DNA from: Candidatus Melainabacteria bacterium
GTDB taxonomy: Bacteria; Cyanobacteriota; Vampirovibrionia; Obscuribacterales; Obscuribacteraceae
Assembly (NCBI GenBank): GCA_003153555.1
Contig: PLZS01000130.1
Coordinates: forward strand, 62,001-126,000
Direction: 5' to 3'
Length of the DNA stretch: 64,000 nt
Numbering within the stretch: position 1 is the first letter of the stretch; each line of letters begins with the position of its first letter. Both the position numbers and the translations under genes were made by a program. The notes below the pieces were generated by a model. The model was given only the letters and a program-made list of their open reading frames with translations, did no database searches and was not told the origin of the DNA. Of this stretch, positions 1 to 9,651 are shown one piece after another.

Positions 1-1
1 A

Positions 2-124
2 GCTACCAAGAGCTTTCCCCCTACAGTGATGTACGACTATTGTAAAGAAGAACAAGCCGAGCTTAAAGCCAATGAGCAAATCTTTAGTTCTGGAAAAATG
101 GCAACTCGCCGCTTGCACTCATGA
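2..124 (+). CDS. possible 3' end of a gene cut by the window edge
   Basis: The second forward frame is open from the window edge to a TGA at 122-124, giving about 40 residues with a protein-like composition (for example a YDYCKEEQAELKAN stretch). It would converge on and overlap the 3' end of the leftward lyase gene by about 40 bases. Nothing in it is recognisable, and an open frame of this length can occur by chance, so it is listed only as a possible gene tail. Confidence 0.25.
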   Translation, partial: ATKSFPPTVMYDYCKEEQAELKANEQIFSSGKMATRRLHS

Positions 125-1367
125 TTATAGCCTCTTCCAGAACGCACTTAACATGGAGATATGTGAGACCGCCTTGAACAAAAACCGCAAAAGGGGGGCG
201 AAGCGGCCCATCTGCCGAAAGCTCTATAGTCGCCCCCTCCACAAAAGTGCCCGCTGCCATGATCACAGGGTCCTGATAACCGGGCATCAGGGACGGTTCG
301 GGAATGACGTGGGCGTTCACTGGGGACCCCTTTTGAATGGCCCGGCAAAAATTGACTAGCTGCTCAGGACCGGCAAATTTTATCGCTTGAATTATGTCAG
401 AACGCTTATCGAGCGCCGTTGGTTTAACTTCACAACCCAATTCGGCCAGAGTAGCCGCAAATAGCAACGCCCCTTTGACGGCGTTTGAAACCACGGCTGG
501 CGCCATAAACAAGCCTTGCAAGACAAGACGATTCTGGTTGTAGGTCAAGCCCAGATGACCGCCTATCCCCGGAGCAGTTAGCCTGTTCAACGCCCTGTCA
601 ACCAGGGCCGTGTCCCCAGCGACATACCCCCCGGTGATTGCCAGCCCGCCGCCAGGGTTCTTTATAAGAGATCCGGCCAGCAAGTTCGCGCCAGCGGAAG
701 TAGGCTCGGCCGGCTCGACGAATTCTCCATAACAATTGTCGACAAAGACAATGCAATCTTTATGTACGGCTTTGGCTGCAGTGCAAAGCCGGGCAATATC
801 TTCGTTATTCAAGCTGCGGCGGGCGATGCTGTAGCCACAAGATTTCTGAATGTAGAACATGCAACGAGAACTCGGCGCAGTACTCTTGATTTTCTCTAGC
901 AAGGATTGATTGGTTTCCTCAGAGGGATCCAAATCTATTTCTTGATAACGAACTCCCAGCGAAATGAGATTCCCAGACTCGTCACCCTCAAGACCAATCA
1001 CCTCTTTCAAAGTGTCATAGGGCTGTCCGGTCAGGGAAAAAAGCGTGTCGCCTGGCCCCAAGTTGCCGAGAAGCGCGCAAGCGATGGCATGGGTTCCCGA
1101 AACAAATTGCATGCGCACAGCAGCTGATTGTGATTCAAATATAGATGCGAATATTTTGTCGATCGTCTCCCGACCTGGATCATTTCGACCGTAGCCTGTG
1201 CGTTCAGCGAAATACTCCTCAGTCAATCGATGTGCACGAAAAGCATTGAGGACACGCTTTTGGTTGATCGTCGCAATTTCATCGACTGCAGCGAAGGCAT
1301 TGAGTAATTTTTTTTCTGCGCTCTTTATCAACGCAGCGGCATTTAGTTCTTTAATCGGCATCGCCAT
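84..1367 (-). CDS. methionine gamma-lyase / aluminium-resistance family PLP protein
   Basis: This 427-residue protein looks like the PLP-dependent Cys/Met-metabolism type lyase annotated as 'aluminium resistance protein' or 'methionine gamma-lyase family' (PF06838). Visible fold-type I features are the VSGTHAIACAL cofactor-loop region, an FVDNCYGEF aspartate that should contact the pyridine nitrogen, and the SLIKNPGGG segment whose lysine should form the Schiff base. Length matches the family (about 400-430). It would act in the cytoplasm on a sulfur amino acid; the exact substrate is not established for most members. The gene is divergent from comF. No strong Shine-Dalgarno precedes the ATG at 1367, and a second in-frame ATG lies two codons downstream. 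Confidence 0.85.
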   Translation of the reverse strand: MAMPIKELNAAALIKSAEKKLLNAFAAVDEIATINQKRVLNAFRAHRLTEEYFAERTGYGRNDPGRETIDKIFASIFESQSAAVRMQFVSGTHAIACALLGNLGPGDTLFSLTGQPYDTLKEVIGLEGDESGNLISLGVRYQEIDLDPSEETNQSLLEKIKSTAPSSRCMFYIQKSCGYSIARRSLNNEDIARLCTAAKAVHKDCIVFVDNCYGEFVEPAEPTSAGANLLAGSLIKNPGGGLAITGGYVAGDTALVDRALNRLTAPGIGGHLGLTYNQNRLVLQGLFMAPAVVSNAVKGALLFAATLAELGCEVKPTALDKRSDIIQAIKFAGPEQLVNFCRAIQKGSPVNAHVIPEPSLMPGYQDPVIMAAGTFVEGATIELSADGPLRPPFAVFVQGGLTYLHVKCVLEEAIIMSASGELPFFQN

Positions 1368-1476
1368 CTTTTTTGTAGAAAGACGAGTCTAGCAGGTTCG
1401 ATTTCTTTGGCAGGAAATTGAACTTATTTGCTCGTTCAAACGTTACTTAATTAGAGGCTAGAAAAGGAGATTGGAG

Positions 1477-2319
1477 TTGAACAAGAAAATTCTAGTAAGC
1501 AGAATATCTGCACAATTAAAGGACTTTCTTTTCTCGTTTGTGAGCGAAGAAAATTGTCGAATTTGCCAAAGAGTGTTGCTTGCTCGGGGGCAGCTCTTGC
1601 AGCCGGCGATGGGATTTAAGGTCGAGGCGAAACCGGCTATTGTTCATCGATGGGTGAATGATATTCCAGAATATTCGCGAGTCATTTGCGCAAATTGCTG
1701 GGAATCCTTGTGCACGAGTGCTCCGCTCATTGGTTTCTATCCGCATGAGAATGATCAGTCGTTCGCGATAGTAAGCGGAGCACCCTACAAGGGTGAGTTG
1801 AGGCAGCTGATTCATCGACTGAAGTACGATGGAGATCGACTGTTGGCACCGGATCTGGCAGCAATAATGCTGAATGGCTGGCGCATGGGTTCAATTTTTC
1901 TCAATCAAAAACAACCGATTCTGGTGCCGGTGCCCTTACATTGGCGAAGAAGTATGGAACGAGGTTTCAATCAAGCCGAACTGCTGGCTAGTGAAGCGTC
2001 AAAGGTGTTGGACATACCAGTCATTAAGGGCGCCTTGAAAAGGCGACGCGCCACGACACCGCAGCAAAGTCTAGAGAAAAGCGAGCGTTTTACAAACGTC
2101 AGCGAAGCCTTTCATGGCGACCCAGGCAAACTAGTAGGGCGAGCCGTGGTTATTGTCGATGACGTCTGCACATCGGGCGCAACATTAGCAGAGTGCGTTC
2201 GGGAGGTGATTCGATGTGGTGCCACGCAGGTGGTGGCACTCACTGTGGCGAGAACGGTTCTGAGAAAAGACAGGGCAGCAGGAGACGACGAATCCGCAAC
2301 AAAAGAAAAACTGAGCTGA
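1477..2319 (+). CDS. comF: ComF family phosphoribosyltransferase-like protein
   Basis: The 280-residue product has the ComF/GntX layout. An N-terminal zinc-ribbon has two CxxC pairs (CRIC near residue 25 and CANC near residue 73). A C-terminal type I phosphoribosyltransferase domain ends in the PRPP loop VVIVDDVCTSGATLAE. ComF proteins are linked to DNA uptake during natural transformation, but many genomes carry one without known competence. I chose the TTG at 1477 because AAGGAGA at 1464-1470 sits about 6 bases before it; the in-frame TTG at 1471 would directly abut that ribosome binding site. No other competence gene is visible nearby. Confidence 0.85.
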   Translation: MNKKILVSRISAQLKDFLFSFVSEENCRICQRVLLARGQLLQPAMGFKVEAKPAIVHRWVNDIPEYSRVICANCWESLCTSAPLIGFYPHENDQSFAIVSGAPYKGELRQLIHRLKYDGDRLLAPDLAAIMLNGWRMGSIFLNQKQPILVPVPLHWRRSMERGFNQAELLASEASKVLDIPVIKGALKRRRATTPQQSLEKSERFTNVSEAFHGDPGKLVGRAVVIVDDVCTSGATLAECVREVIRCGATQVVALTVARTVLRKDRAAGDDESATKEKLS

Positions 2320-2510
2320 CGGTCTGATTCGGAGTCCTGTGTATTCAAACTGAGCGAAGGTATCTCGGGAACGGAGTTTTTCAAACTGACCCAAAAAGGC
2401 ACAATTTGGTCCCAAAGTCCTATTAGATTAAAACAACACACCAGTAGAGAAAACAGGTATTTAACATGGGCTGAGGCAGCAGAGAAGTTTGCTATCCAAA
2501 CCAAAATAGG

Positions 2511-4295
2511 GTGGATAGACCAGATGCACAGTTTGTGCGTCCAAATCATGTACCAGACCTTCAAGAACAGCAGCGCCTACAGTCGTACTTCCACGACAGA
2601 CGCACGGTGCCACTGAATGATGGATTTCACATAACAGACAATTCTGTCGGTAATGGTCGAGTCGTCGCAGTCGACGGACAGTCGCGCAGCGATTACGATC
2701 AGATGATCAAGCAGAATTTTAAATACACACAAGATAACTACGGAGATGCCTACAAAGAGGCGGCTCGAACCGGAAAACCAGTGGTGGCAATTTTCGGTAG
2801 TTTCGAAAACAACAATTCCCGTCAACTAATTGAAAATTCTCTACCGGAGGCAAAAGACGGTGCAGCCAAGGACGCCGTATACATCTATGTTGATCGGGCC
2901 AAATGCAAAGACGGAGCAATGGCCGCATTTGCAGATGGACAATTGGCGGGCGGGCACAATGCTGCAGTGTCAATTGTATTTTCTGTTAAACCAGGTCAAG
3001 ACGGTTCGATTCAACCGGAGGAAGCAAACTTTCGCTGGCAGGGTGCAGATCGTTCAATGATTGGATCGTTCAATCAAGCGATCTCGCAAGCTCAGGAGAA
3101 GATGCAATCTTACAAAGGTCAATTTGAGCAATCTGCAAATCTAAACGACAAGACGGAAAAAATCGAGAATCCTAATGGAAAATTTGAAGGCACCCGCGAA
3201 GTAATCACTCAAGCGATAACAAAGGCGTATGAGACCAAAGACTGGCATCAGTCTGAACGCCACTATCACACCGCAATCGACGCAGCAGACAAAATTACAC
3301 CTCAAGACATTCAAGCGGAGCGCCAACGGATTTCACAAGCAATATCAACCACTCCGCAAGGCTCGGAAAAATTCCAGCAGCTGATGCAGGATGCTGCCAC
3401 GCTGCGCTTCGTCGAGAATGCCAAATCGTTTACGCGAGCTGATCTTGGTTTGGCTTGCATGAAGTGGGCTAATGACCAAACTGGCGATCTTCAGCACCAA
3501 TTTCGTGACATTGGCAGTCAGTGGATCAAAGCAGCCGGTAATCGCAATCAAGCGATTTACTCGAACGAAGGTTTGATCAAGCGAATTTCTGCTACCGGTA
3601 TTCCAGATGCTGAACTAAGGGAACTCTTACCCCAATTGGCTCCACGTATTGCCTATCAACGAGACCTTTATAGATTTGGCGGCGATGTTAAGAAGTCCGA
3701 CGGTTTGCCTGCACCTAGTCCGGCCATCAATCCAGAAAGAAGGACGGAGCAACCTCCAAAAATCAAACAAACAAATGAAACGCAGGAGCCAAAGGAAGTT
3801 CCAAAATCCGGAGAGTCTACCGAGACAAAGAGAAACAACGAAATTAAGGAAACGAAAGAACAAGAAAAAGAGCGAATAGTAAAAGAGGACGAGGACAAAG
3901 CAGTTAAGACTGAGGAAGAGTACAATGCCGCTTTGCGTGACGCAGCAGCCAAAGGTCTTCCCGTCATAGTCAAGATTGGATCGACGTCTTGTGGACCGTG
4001 CAAAAAAATGGCGCCATCCTTGAAGCAAGCCGAAGAAGATCTGAAAGGCAAAGCCGTAATCGTTCGGGTTCTGTATGAAAATACTGAAGAACTTGCCCGT
4101 AAATTGGGAGCAGATAATGGAGTGCCAATCACTATCGTTGCCGGAGTTGTTGCACAAGGGAATGGTCAAGCACTCGTGCCATTAAAAACGAAACAAGGAT
4201 TCACTGACAAGCCCGATGAACTACGTTCTTTTGTAAATGAAGGTCTGCCATTATTCGACCAATGGAAGAAACGCTCTCTTGCGCTAAAGCGCTAA
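2511..4295 (+). CDS. two-domain thioredoxin-like protein
   Basis: The 594-residue protein begins at GTG 2511 and lacks a signal peptide, so it is probably cytoplasmic. Residues about 65-200 look like a thioredoxin fold without the active-site pair: a GKPVVAIFGSF strand is followed by ENNNSR where CxxC would sit. A helical middle region leads into a highly charged Lys/Glu linker (about 405-465). Residues about 470-590 form a second thioredoxin-like domain with an intact CGPC at 494-497. One domain can therefore do thiol-disulfide exchange and the other may only bind. It is followed 61 bases later by a secreted protein; no specific partner is evident. Confidence 0.75.
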   Translation: MDRPDAQFVRPNHVPDLQEQQRLQSYFHDRRTVPLNDGFHITDNSVGNGRVVAVDGQSRSDYDQMIKQNFKYTQDNYGDAYKEAARTGKPVVAIFGSFENNNSRQLIENSLPEAKDGAAKDAVYIYVDRAKCKDGAMAAFADGQLAGGHNAAVSIVFSVKPGQDGSIQPEEANFRWQGADRSMIGSFNQAISQAQEKMQSYKGQFEQSANLNDKTEKIENPNGKFEGTREVITQAITKAYETKDWHQSERHYHTAIDAADKITPQDIQAERQRISQAISTTPQGSEKFQQLMQDAATLRFVENAKSFTRADLGLACMKWANDQTGDLQHQFRDIGSQWIKAAGNRNQAIYSNEGLIKRISATGIPDAELRELLPQLAPRIAYQRDLYRFGGDVKKSDGLPAPSPAINPERRTEQPPKIKQTNETQEPKEVPKSGESTETKRNNEIKETKEQEKERIVKEDEDKAVKTEEEYNAALRDAAAKGLPVIVKIGSTSCGPCKKMAPSLKQAEEDLKGKAVIVRVLYENTEELARKLGADNGVPITIVAGVVAQGNGQALVPLKTKQGFTDKPDELRSFVNEGLPLFDQWKKRSLALKR

Positions 4296-4356
4296 ATGAC
4301 AATATCTTGGGGATCGCTCTGGTATATTCAGAGCCACCTCAGGAGAAACTCGGTAA

Positions 4357-5121
4357 ATGACATCTGCGAAACTAGCTTTATCGCTTTTTCTGACGTGCAG
4401 TCTCGGAAGCCTAGCACTCACAGTTGAAGCCAACCCGGCAGCACAAACAAGGCAGCCTTCTGGCGCTGAAACAAACAGATTAAAAGTGGATCTGGACACC
4501 ACCGGCATTGCAAAGACAACCAAAGTCGAGATCGTAAAGAAGACTCCGTTTGAACCCGGAGACGAGATCATTCAATTGAATGGCGAGCCCATGCATGTGC
4601 GGATAATCTTCGACGGTAAAAAAATTGACGACCACGACAACAACAACTACAACCGACCACATCTCCTAATCTATCCATTGTCGCAGTATGCAGCTCTGTA
4701 CCCCGCCGATAGAAAAGTAATATTCAACAAGCGAATCAGCGACCTCAAAAAAATGATTGCCACCAAATCAGATAAAGGTATTGACTCACTGCCAATCATG
4801 CCCGATTCCGACGCTCACGAAGTTTTCCATCAACAAGAAAAGTATTTAAAGTTCAATCAAGGCAATGGAGTTGCATTTATAAGCGTTTATTCAAATGGCG
4901 ATCCAGCCATGAATGAGGGCGATTTCTTTTACACGTTCCAGGGTCTGACAGCCGACGGCAAGCACTACGTCTCATTCTTCTGGCCGGTTAAAGCGACTGG
5001 AATGCCGGCAAACTCGACTGAAGCAAACGCTGAAAAATATGTGCATAAACTTGCCCGCTCGAAGTTCACACCAAGTCTCGACGCGATCGATAAAATGGTT
5101 TCATCGATGAGCATAAAATAG
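4357..5121 (+). CDS. secreted protein of unknown function
   Basis: The 254-residue product starts with a clear signal peptide (hydrophobic core LALSLFLTCSLGSLALTV, cleavage probably after VEA near residue 26). The rest is soluble and contains a long stretch predicted to be alpha/beta, but I recognise no domain. AGGAGA lies about 10 bases before the ATG. The protein is presumably exported. It is separated from the next short frame by only 9 bases, so the two could be cotranscribed. Confidence 0.6.
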   Translation: MTSAKLALSLFLTCSLGSLALTVEANPAAQTRQPSGAETNRLKVDLDTTGIAKTTKVEIVKKTPFEPGDEIIQLNGEPMHVRIIFDGKKIDDHDNNNYNRPHLLIYPLSQYAALYPADRKVIFNKRISDLKKMIATKSDKGIDSLPIMPDSDAHEVFHQQEKYLKFNQGNGVAFISVYSNGDPAMNEGDFFYTFQGLTADGKHYVSFFWPVKATGMPANSTEANAEKYVHKLARSKFTPSLDAIDKMVSSMSIK

Positions 5122-5130
5122 GAAATCAAA

Positions 5131-5229
5131 ATGGGACGTCGTTTCATTGATGCGGTCATTCTTTATTCGTCAGACCTCAACAAAGCGGTGGAATTTAACC
5201 AAGAACTTTGGCCAGCCTCAGTCCAATAA
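5131..5229 (+). pseudogene. short frame resembling the first beta-alpha unit of a VOC/glyoxalase protein
   Basis: This 32-codon frame has a good ribosome site (AGGA at 5120-5123) and an ATG at 5131. The product reads like the N-terminus of vicinal-oxygen-chelate proteins: a strand (DAVILYSSDL) followed by NKAVEFNQEL, comparable to the 'LYVxDLxxAxxFYxxxLG' start of that superfamily. It then stops at TAA 5227-5229, far short of the usual 110-130 residues. It may be the remnant of a VOC gene cut off by a deletion next to the DUF4132 gene, or a genuine micro-protein. The frame is not visibly continued downstream. Confidence 0.4.
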
Positions 5230-5267
5230 GCCACGGGTTACAGCGACAATTTCGAAAGGGTTCAAAA

Positions 5268-7709
5268 ATGGCAGAAGGAATAACGTTACCAGCGATCTCT
5301 GAAAAACCAGATCCGCGGTGCTACGAACTATTTGATGCATTAGCAAATTCGACCTACTACAACAAAGAACTTATCTTTTCGGAAGAAGGGCGAGCAATCA
5401 TGAATGAAGAGCCGCCAGTTCAAACCGGCGTATTGCTGGCTTGCTTGGATCGAAAGGCCGCAAATCCGTACCGAATCTCCACGGTTTATGCAGCGAAATC
5501 AATTTGCGCTGTTTTGTCAACGAAAGAGTTGGAGTTCTCAGAGTGTGACATTGTGTACATGCTTAATTTCGCGATCCAAGAATTGCCACAAGCCCTGATT
5601 CCACACTTCAACTTGATTGACTTTGTCGAACACCACATTCAGACCGAAGGTCTCACACCAGCCATTGGCAGTCGACTCAGCGCCTACGCCGATGCAATTA
5701 GCAGCCGCGCAAATACGAGTGAAATTAAAAAATGGGTTCGCAAAGCAAAATCATTGAGCGGCGAAGCAGGGGCTAGCAAAGTAGGAATTATTCCAAATGA
5801 AGCATGGAGCGATCGCGCGATTGCCGATTTAGCATCGATGGATTCGGAATTACGAAAGAAGTGGGATCAGCTATTGGTGCACTCGATTGCGTTGACCTCG
5901 ACAAACCCATCAAAGAAGTGGCTGGCTCAAGCGCAAAAAGAATTAGATAATATTGGCAAAGAAGAGTACCAAAACAAGCTAACTAGCTGGTTTTCGTTGA
6001 TCGGAAAGAAGGGAACCAAACCCTTTACCATTAATGAATACGAAGGCGACCCTAACGAATTAATTACCCCAAGCAACGTTGATATTCTCAAAGGTTTGGC
6101 CTGGTATTGTTCACTTTTTCAACAAAACGACGACATCGCCAGAGTGCTCGGAAATACTGCTGAAGTCTGCTTCAAGAAAGTGCCCAACGTCGGCGCGCGC
6201 TGTCCAAAACTTGCCAATGCCTGCGTGGCGGTACTTGCCGGAATGCCTTTTAAAGAAGCAATTGCGCAATTATCCAGATTGAAGACTGGAGCGAAAAAGT
6301 CGTCGTCGCTGAAACAAATCGATAAAGGTCTAGTCCAGGCGGCTGATCGATCAGGTATGACAGTAATCGACTTGCAAGAAATGAGTGTGCCCGATTATGG
6401 ATTCACCGAGATTGGGAAGCTGATTAAACAAGTCGGAGATTACCAGGCAGAAATTGCCATCAATGGTGCACGCTCAGCTGAACTGCTGTGGACAGACGCT
6501 AAAGGTAAGACACTGAATTCGGTGCCGGCGGCAGTCAAACGCGACTTCGCGGACGATTTGAAAACACTCAAGAAAACGGCAACGGACATCGAAAAAATAT
6601 TGCCATCCATTCGCAGTCGAATCGAGAGCAGCCTTCTTCAGAATCATCACTGGAACTACAAAGCATGGAAAGAGCGATATCTCGATCATCTAGTTTGCGG
6701 CGCATTCGCCCGTCGACTGATCTGGAATTTTAACGGCAAAGCTGGCATTTGGTCCAATGGGCAGATTGTTGACGTCAGCGGCAACCCACTCGAAATCGAA
6801 GAATTTGCAATCGTCGAACTCTGGCATCCAATCGGTGCTCAAGCTGCGGAAGTGCAGGCATGGCGACAATGGATGATCGATCATGATATTACTCAACCAT
6901 TCAAACAAGCGCATCGAGAAATCTACGTGTTGACCGATGCAGAGCTACAAACCGAAACGTATTCAAATCGATTTGCCGCTCACATTATCAAACAACATCA
7001 ATTCACCGAATTAGCTAAACAGCGCGGATGGAAGTATAACCTCCAAGGTCAATGGGACTCTGCAAACACGCCTGAATTAGTTCTGCTGCCGTGGGATTTG
7101 AGAGTCGAATTTTTTGTAGAACCGGTTGAAAACGAAACTTCTAATAGTGGAATCTTTACGAACGTAGCCACTGATCAGGTGCGATTTACCCGCCTTAACA
7201 CTGCAGATCCTTTACCTTTAACAGAGATTCTGCCAATCGTATTTACTGAAGTTATGAGAGACGTCGATCTCTTCATTGGAGTTTGTAGCGTAGGAAATGA
7301 TCCAACTTGGCAGGATACTGGTGCTCATGGTGCCTATGGTGCGTATTGGAATAATTATTCCTTTGGTGACCTCACGGAGACTGCAGAAACGCGGAAGGAA
7401 GTTTTGCAAGCCATAATTCCGCGCTTGAAGATTGGCTCTAGATGCTCTTTTAAAGACAAGTTTCTAGTGGTCCAGGGAGATTTGAGAACATACAATATTC
7501 ATCTAGGCAGTGGCAATATACTTATGGAGCCAAACGGCCAATACTTGTGCATTGTGCCATCCAGCAACGATCGCAAAGAACAAGAAGATGTAGTTCTTCC
7601 ATTTGAGGGAGACAGAACCATGTCGATAATTCTAAGCAAATGTTTCTTGCTGGCTAATGACAGCAAGATAAAGGATTCATCGATACTGAGCCAAATTCGC
7701 AGGAAGTGA
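5268..7709 (+). CDS. DUF4132 domain protein (MolR-like)
   Basis: The 813-residue cytoplasmic protein has a long helical, repeat-like N-terminal half. This is followed by the DUF4132 region (roughly residues 470-640, with LVCGAFARRLIWNF and the VELWHPIGA segment) and a C-terminal DUF7737-like end (VVQGDLRTYNIHLGSGNI). E. coli relatives include the MolR/YehI group, whose biochemical role is unknown. I chose the ATG at 5268 because GAAAGGG sits 8-15 bases upstream; an in-frame TTG at 5208 lacks a ribosome site and would overlap the preceding short frame. WGR domains often accompany DUF4132 but none is visible here. Confidence 0.75.
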   Translation: MAEGITLPAISEKPDPRCYELFDALANSTYYNKELIFSEEGRAIMNEEPPVQTGVLLACLDRKAANPYRISTVYAAKSICAVLSTKELEFSECDIVYMLNFAIQELPQALIPHFNLIDFVEHHIQTEGLTPAIGSRLSAYADAISSRANTSEIKKWVRKAKSLSGEAGASKVGIIPNEAWSDRAIADLASMDSELRKKWDQLLVHSIALTSTNPSKKWLAQAQKELDNIGKEEYQNKLTSWFSLIGKKGTKPFTINEYEGDPNELITPSNVDILKGLAWYCSLFQQNDDIARVLGNTAEVCFKKVPNVGARCPKLANACVAVLAGMPFKEAIAQLSRLKTGAKKSSSLKQIDKGLVQAADRSGMTVIDLQEMSVPDYGFTEIGKLIKQVGDYQAEIAINGARSAELLWTDAKGKTLNSVPAAVKRDFADDLKTLKKTATDIEKILPSIRSRIESSLLQNHHWNYKAWKERYLDHLVCGAFARRLIWNFNGKAGIWSNGQIVDVSGNPLEIEEFAIVELWHPIGAQAAEVQAWRQWMIDHDITQPFKQAHREIYVLTDAELQTETYSNRFAAHIIKQHQFTELAKQRGWKYNLQGQWDSANTPELVLLPWDLRVEFFVEPVENETSNSGIFTNVATDQVRFTRLNTADPLPLTEILPIVFTEVMRDVDLFIGVCSVGNDPTWQDTGAHGAYGAYWNNYSFGDLTETAETRKEVLQAIIPRLKIGSRCSFKDKFLVVQGDLRTYNIHLGSGNILMEPNGQYLCIVPSSNDRKEQEDVVLPFEGDRTMSIILSKCFLLANDSKIKDSSILSQIRRK

Positions 7710-7744
7710 TTAGCCCATTGCTAGCAAAGGCGAGAGCTCATTGA

Positions 7745-9022
7745 TTACTTCAGGGCGTCCTTAAATGCTTCGATCGTGTTGTCGATGTCGTTTTTGGTGT
7801 GCACTAAAGATATGAAAGCAGATTCAAATTGCGATGGTGGCCAGTAAACGCCCTTCTCGAGGAGAGCCCGCCACACTTTGGCGAAGTGTTCTGTATCACA
7901 CTTTTGAGCGCTTTCGAAATCAGTTACTGGTTTCGACGAGAAGAAAACGCCGAGCATCCCAGGCACCGAAACAACTTGCATTGACTTCGATAAGCCCTTT
8001 AAACCATCAGCAAGTCTGCTCGTAGTCTGTTCTAGATGAGGGTAGGTACCGTGTGTTTGCAAAGACTTGAGCTGGGCGATTCCAGCAGCCATCGCAAGCG
8101 GATTTCCAGATAGTGTGCCGGCCTGATAGACGGGTCCTTCCGGTGCCACCATTTGCATGATGTCCTTTCTTCCGCCATAAGCTCCAACAGGAAGTCCGCC
8201 ACCAATAATCTTGCCAAGGCAAGTCAGGTCAGGTTTGATCTTATACCTGTCCTGTGCGCCGCCAAGAGCGACTCTGAATCCGGTCATCACTTCATCGAAT
8301 ATCAGCACTGCACCATGCTCGGTGCATAGTTCGCGAACCGTCGACAGATAATTTTCCGCTGGAAGAATGAGCCCGCTATTGCCGACAATAGGTTCGATAA
8401 TTACAGCTGCAATTTCTTTTGAATGAGCCTCGAATGCTTTCTTCAAAGCAGCAGGATCATTGAAAGGAATTGAAAGCGTAAGCTTGGTAATTTCTTCAGG
8501 AGCGCCTGGTGAACTGGAAATTCCCAAAGTTGCCAGACCGGAGCCGGCCTTAACCAAGAAAGAATCGGCGTGCCCGTGATAGCAGCCATCAAATTTGATA
8601 ATCATCGAGCGCTTCGTGAAAGCGCGAGCCAAACGCACTGCCGACATAGTTGCTTCGGTGCCGGAGTTTACCATGCGCACCATTTCGATCGAAGGCATCA
8701 GTTTGCAAATCAGTTCAGCCATCTCGACTTCAGCTCTGCAAGGCGCACCAAAACTGGTGCCCTGCTTGAGAGTGGTTTCAATTGCCTCTAGGACACGAGG
8801 ATGGCGATGTCCAAGAATCATCGGTCCCCACGAACCAACGTAGTCAATGTATTTGTTGCCGTCTACATCGAACAAGGATGCCCCGTCAGCGTGATCCATA
8901 AAGGTCGGTTCGGCACCGACTGATTTACAAGATCGAACTGGTGAATTCACTCCACCGGGAATGACCAATTTGGCACGCTCAAATATTTGGTGTGACCGAG
9001 TTGCAACAGCAGCTGTAGACAT
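7745..9022 (-). CDS. hemL: glutamate-1-semialdehyde 2,1-aminomutase
   Basis: The 425-residue protein is a class III PLP aminotransferase that converts glutamate-1-semialdehyde to 5-aminolevulinate, the C5 entry to tetrapyrrole synthesis. The N-terminal motif GGVNSPVRS, the LVNSGTEATMSA cofactor region, and LGKIIGGGLPVGAYGG with the Schiff-base lysine are all as expected for HemL, and length is typical. AAGGTGA at 9031-9037 supports the ATG at 9022; a GTG at 9034 is part of that ribosome site. The redoxin gene lies 17 bases upstream on the same strand, suggesting one transcript. Confidence 0.95.
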   Translation of the reverse strand: MSTAAVATRSHQIFERAKLVIPGGVNSPVRSCKSVGAEPTFMDHADGASLFDVDGNKYIDYVGSWGPMILGHRHPRVLEAIETTLKQGTSFGAPCRAEVEMAELICKLMPSIEMVRMVNSGTEATMSAVRLARAFTKRSMIIKFDGCYHGHADSFLVKAGSGLATLGISSSPGAPEEITKLTLSIPFNDPAALKKAFEAHSKEIAAVIIEPIVGNSGLILPAENYLSTVRELCTEHGAVLIFDEVMTGFRVALGGAQDRYKIKPDLTCLGKIIGGGLPVGAYGGRKDIMQMVAPEGPVYQAGTLSGNPLAMAAGIAQLKSLQTHGTYPHLEQTTSRLADGLKGLSKSMQVVSVPGMLGVFFSSKPVTDFESAQKCDTEHFAKVWRALLEKGVYWPPSQFESAFISLVHTKNDIDNTIEAFKDALK

Positions 9023-9039
9023 TTTGATGATCACCTTGG

Positions 9040-9516
9040 TTATTTAACTTCTTCCTTTACGGCCTTAGTTTCCGACATGATTCGCTCAATTGCTTGTGCT
9101 ACCATTTTCGGTGCCTTTTCGCCCGCTTTGAAATCACGCATTTTGCCTTCAGTATCAAACAGATAGAAGGCGGGGACATATTTATTGTCGAAGGCATCAG
9201 TAATCTCGTGCCAGTTGTCGACTACACATGGCTGCTTAACGTCATACTCTTCAATTGCCAGCTTGACGTCTTCGACTTTAGTATCACTTTCCTGACGCGG
9301 CATGTGCACAGCGATTACTTTCAATCCTTGTGGACCATATTTCTCAATCCATCCATTGATGTCCGGCAGCGATTCTTTGCAAGTTCCGCAGCTGATAGCC
9401 CAAAAGTGAACTAACACTGGCGAGCCTTTAAGTTCCTCGTCAGTTACTGGACTCGAGTTGAACCAATCAGTGCCACCCTTGAGAGAAGGCAACGGACTGT
9501 CCATACGAAGCGGCAT
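9040..9516 (-). CDS. thioredoxin-like redoxin (TlpA/ResA type)
   Basis: The 158-residue protein carries a TlpA/ResA-like fold. A SPVLVHFWAISCGTCKES strand-helix places a CGTC pair at residues 43-46, followed by DINGW and a DNWHEITDAF segment before the cis-proline loop (YVPAFYLFD). The start at 9516 is set by a near-perfect AAGGAGGTG just upstream; the longer frame up to 9612 has no such site. There is no signal peptide, which is unlike most ResA/TlpA proteins, so it probably acts in the cytoplasm. It precedes hemL by 17 bases; a role in protecting or regulating haem synthesis is conceivable but unproven. Confidence 0.8.
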   Translation of the reverse strand: MPLRMDSPLPSLKGGTDWFNSSPVTDEELKGSPVLVHFWAISCGTCKESLPDINGWIEKYGPQGLKVIAVHMPRQESDTKVEDVKLAIEEYDVKQPCVVDNWHEITDAFDNKYVPAFYLFDTEGKMRDFKAGEKAPKMVAQAIERIMSETKAVKEEVK

Positions 9517-9651
9517 GGCACCTCCTTGGCCGGAAATACCGGCAGACCTTTCAATTGCGCAAACGAAAAAATTTGTTCGCGTTCGCTTCATTATTTTAGC
9601 GCTGCGACGCACATTATCAGCGTTTCGGCGAGATCAAGTTCCAATTCTTAT

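Noticed and set aside
3627-4169. Two long leftward frames opposite the thioredoxin-like protein
   Set aside because: They are antisense shadows of a Lys/Glu-rich region and have no ribosome sites or recognisable features.
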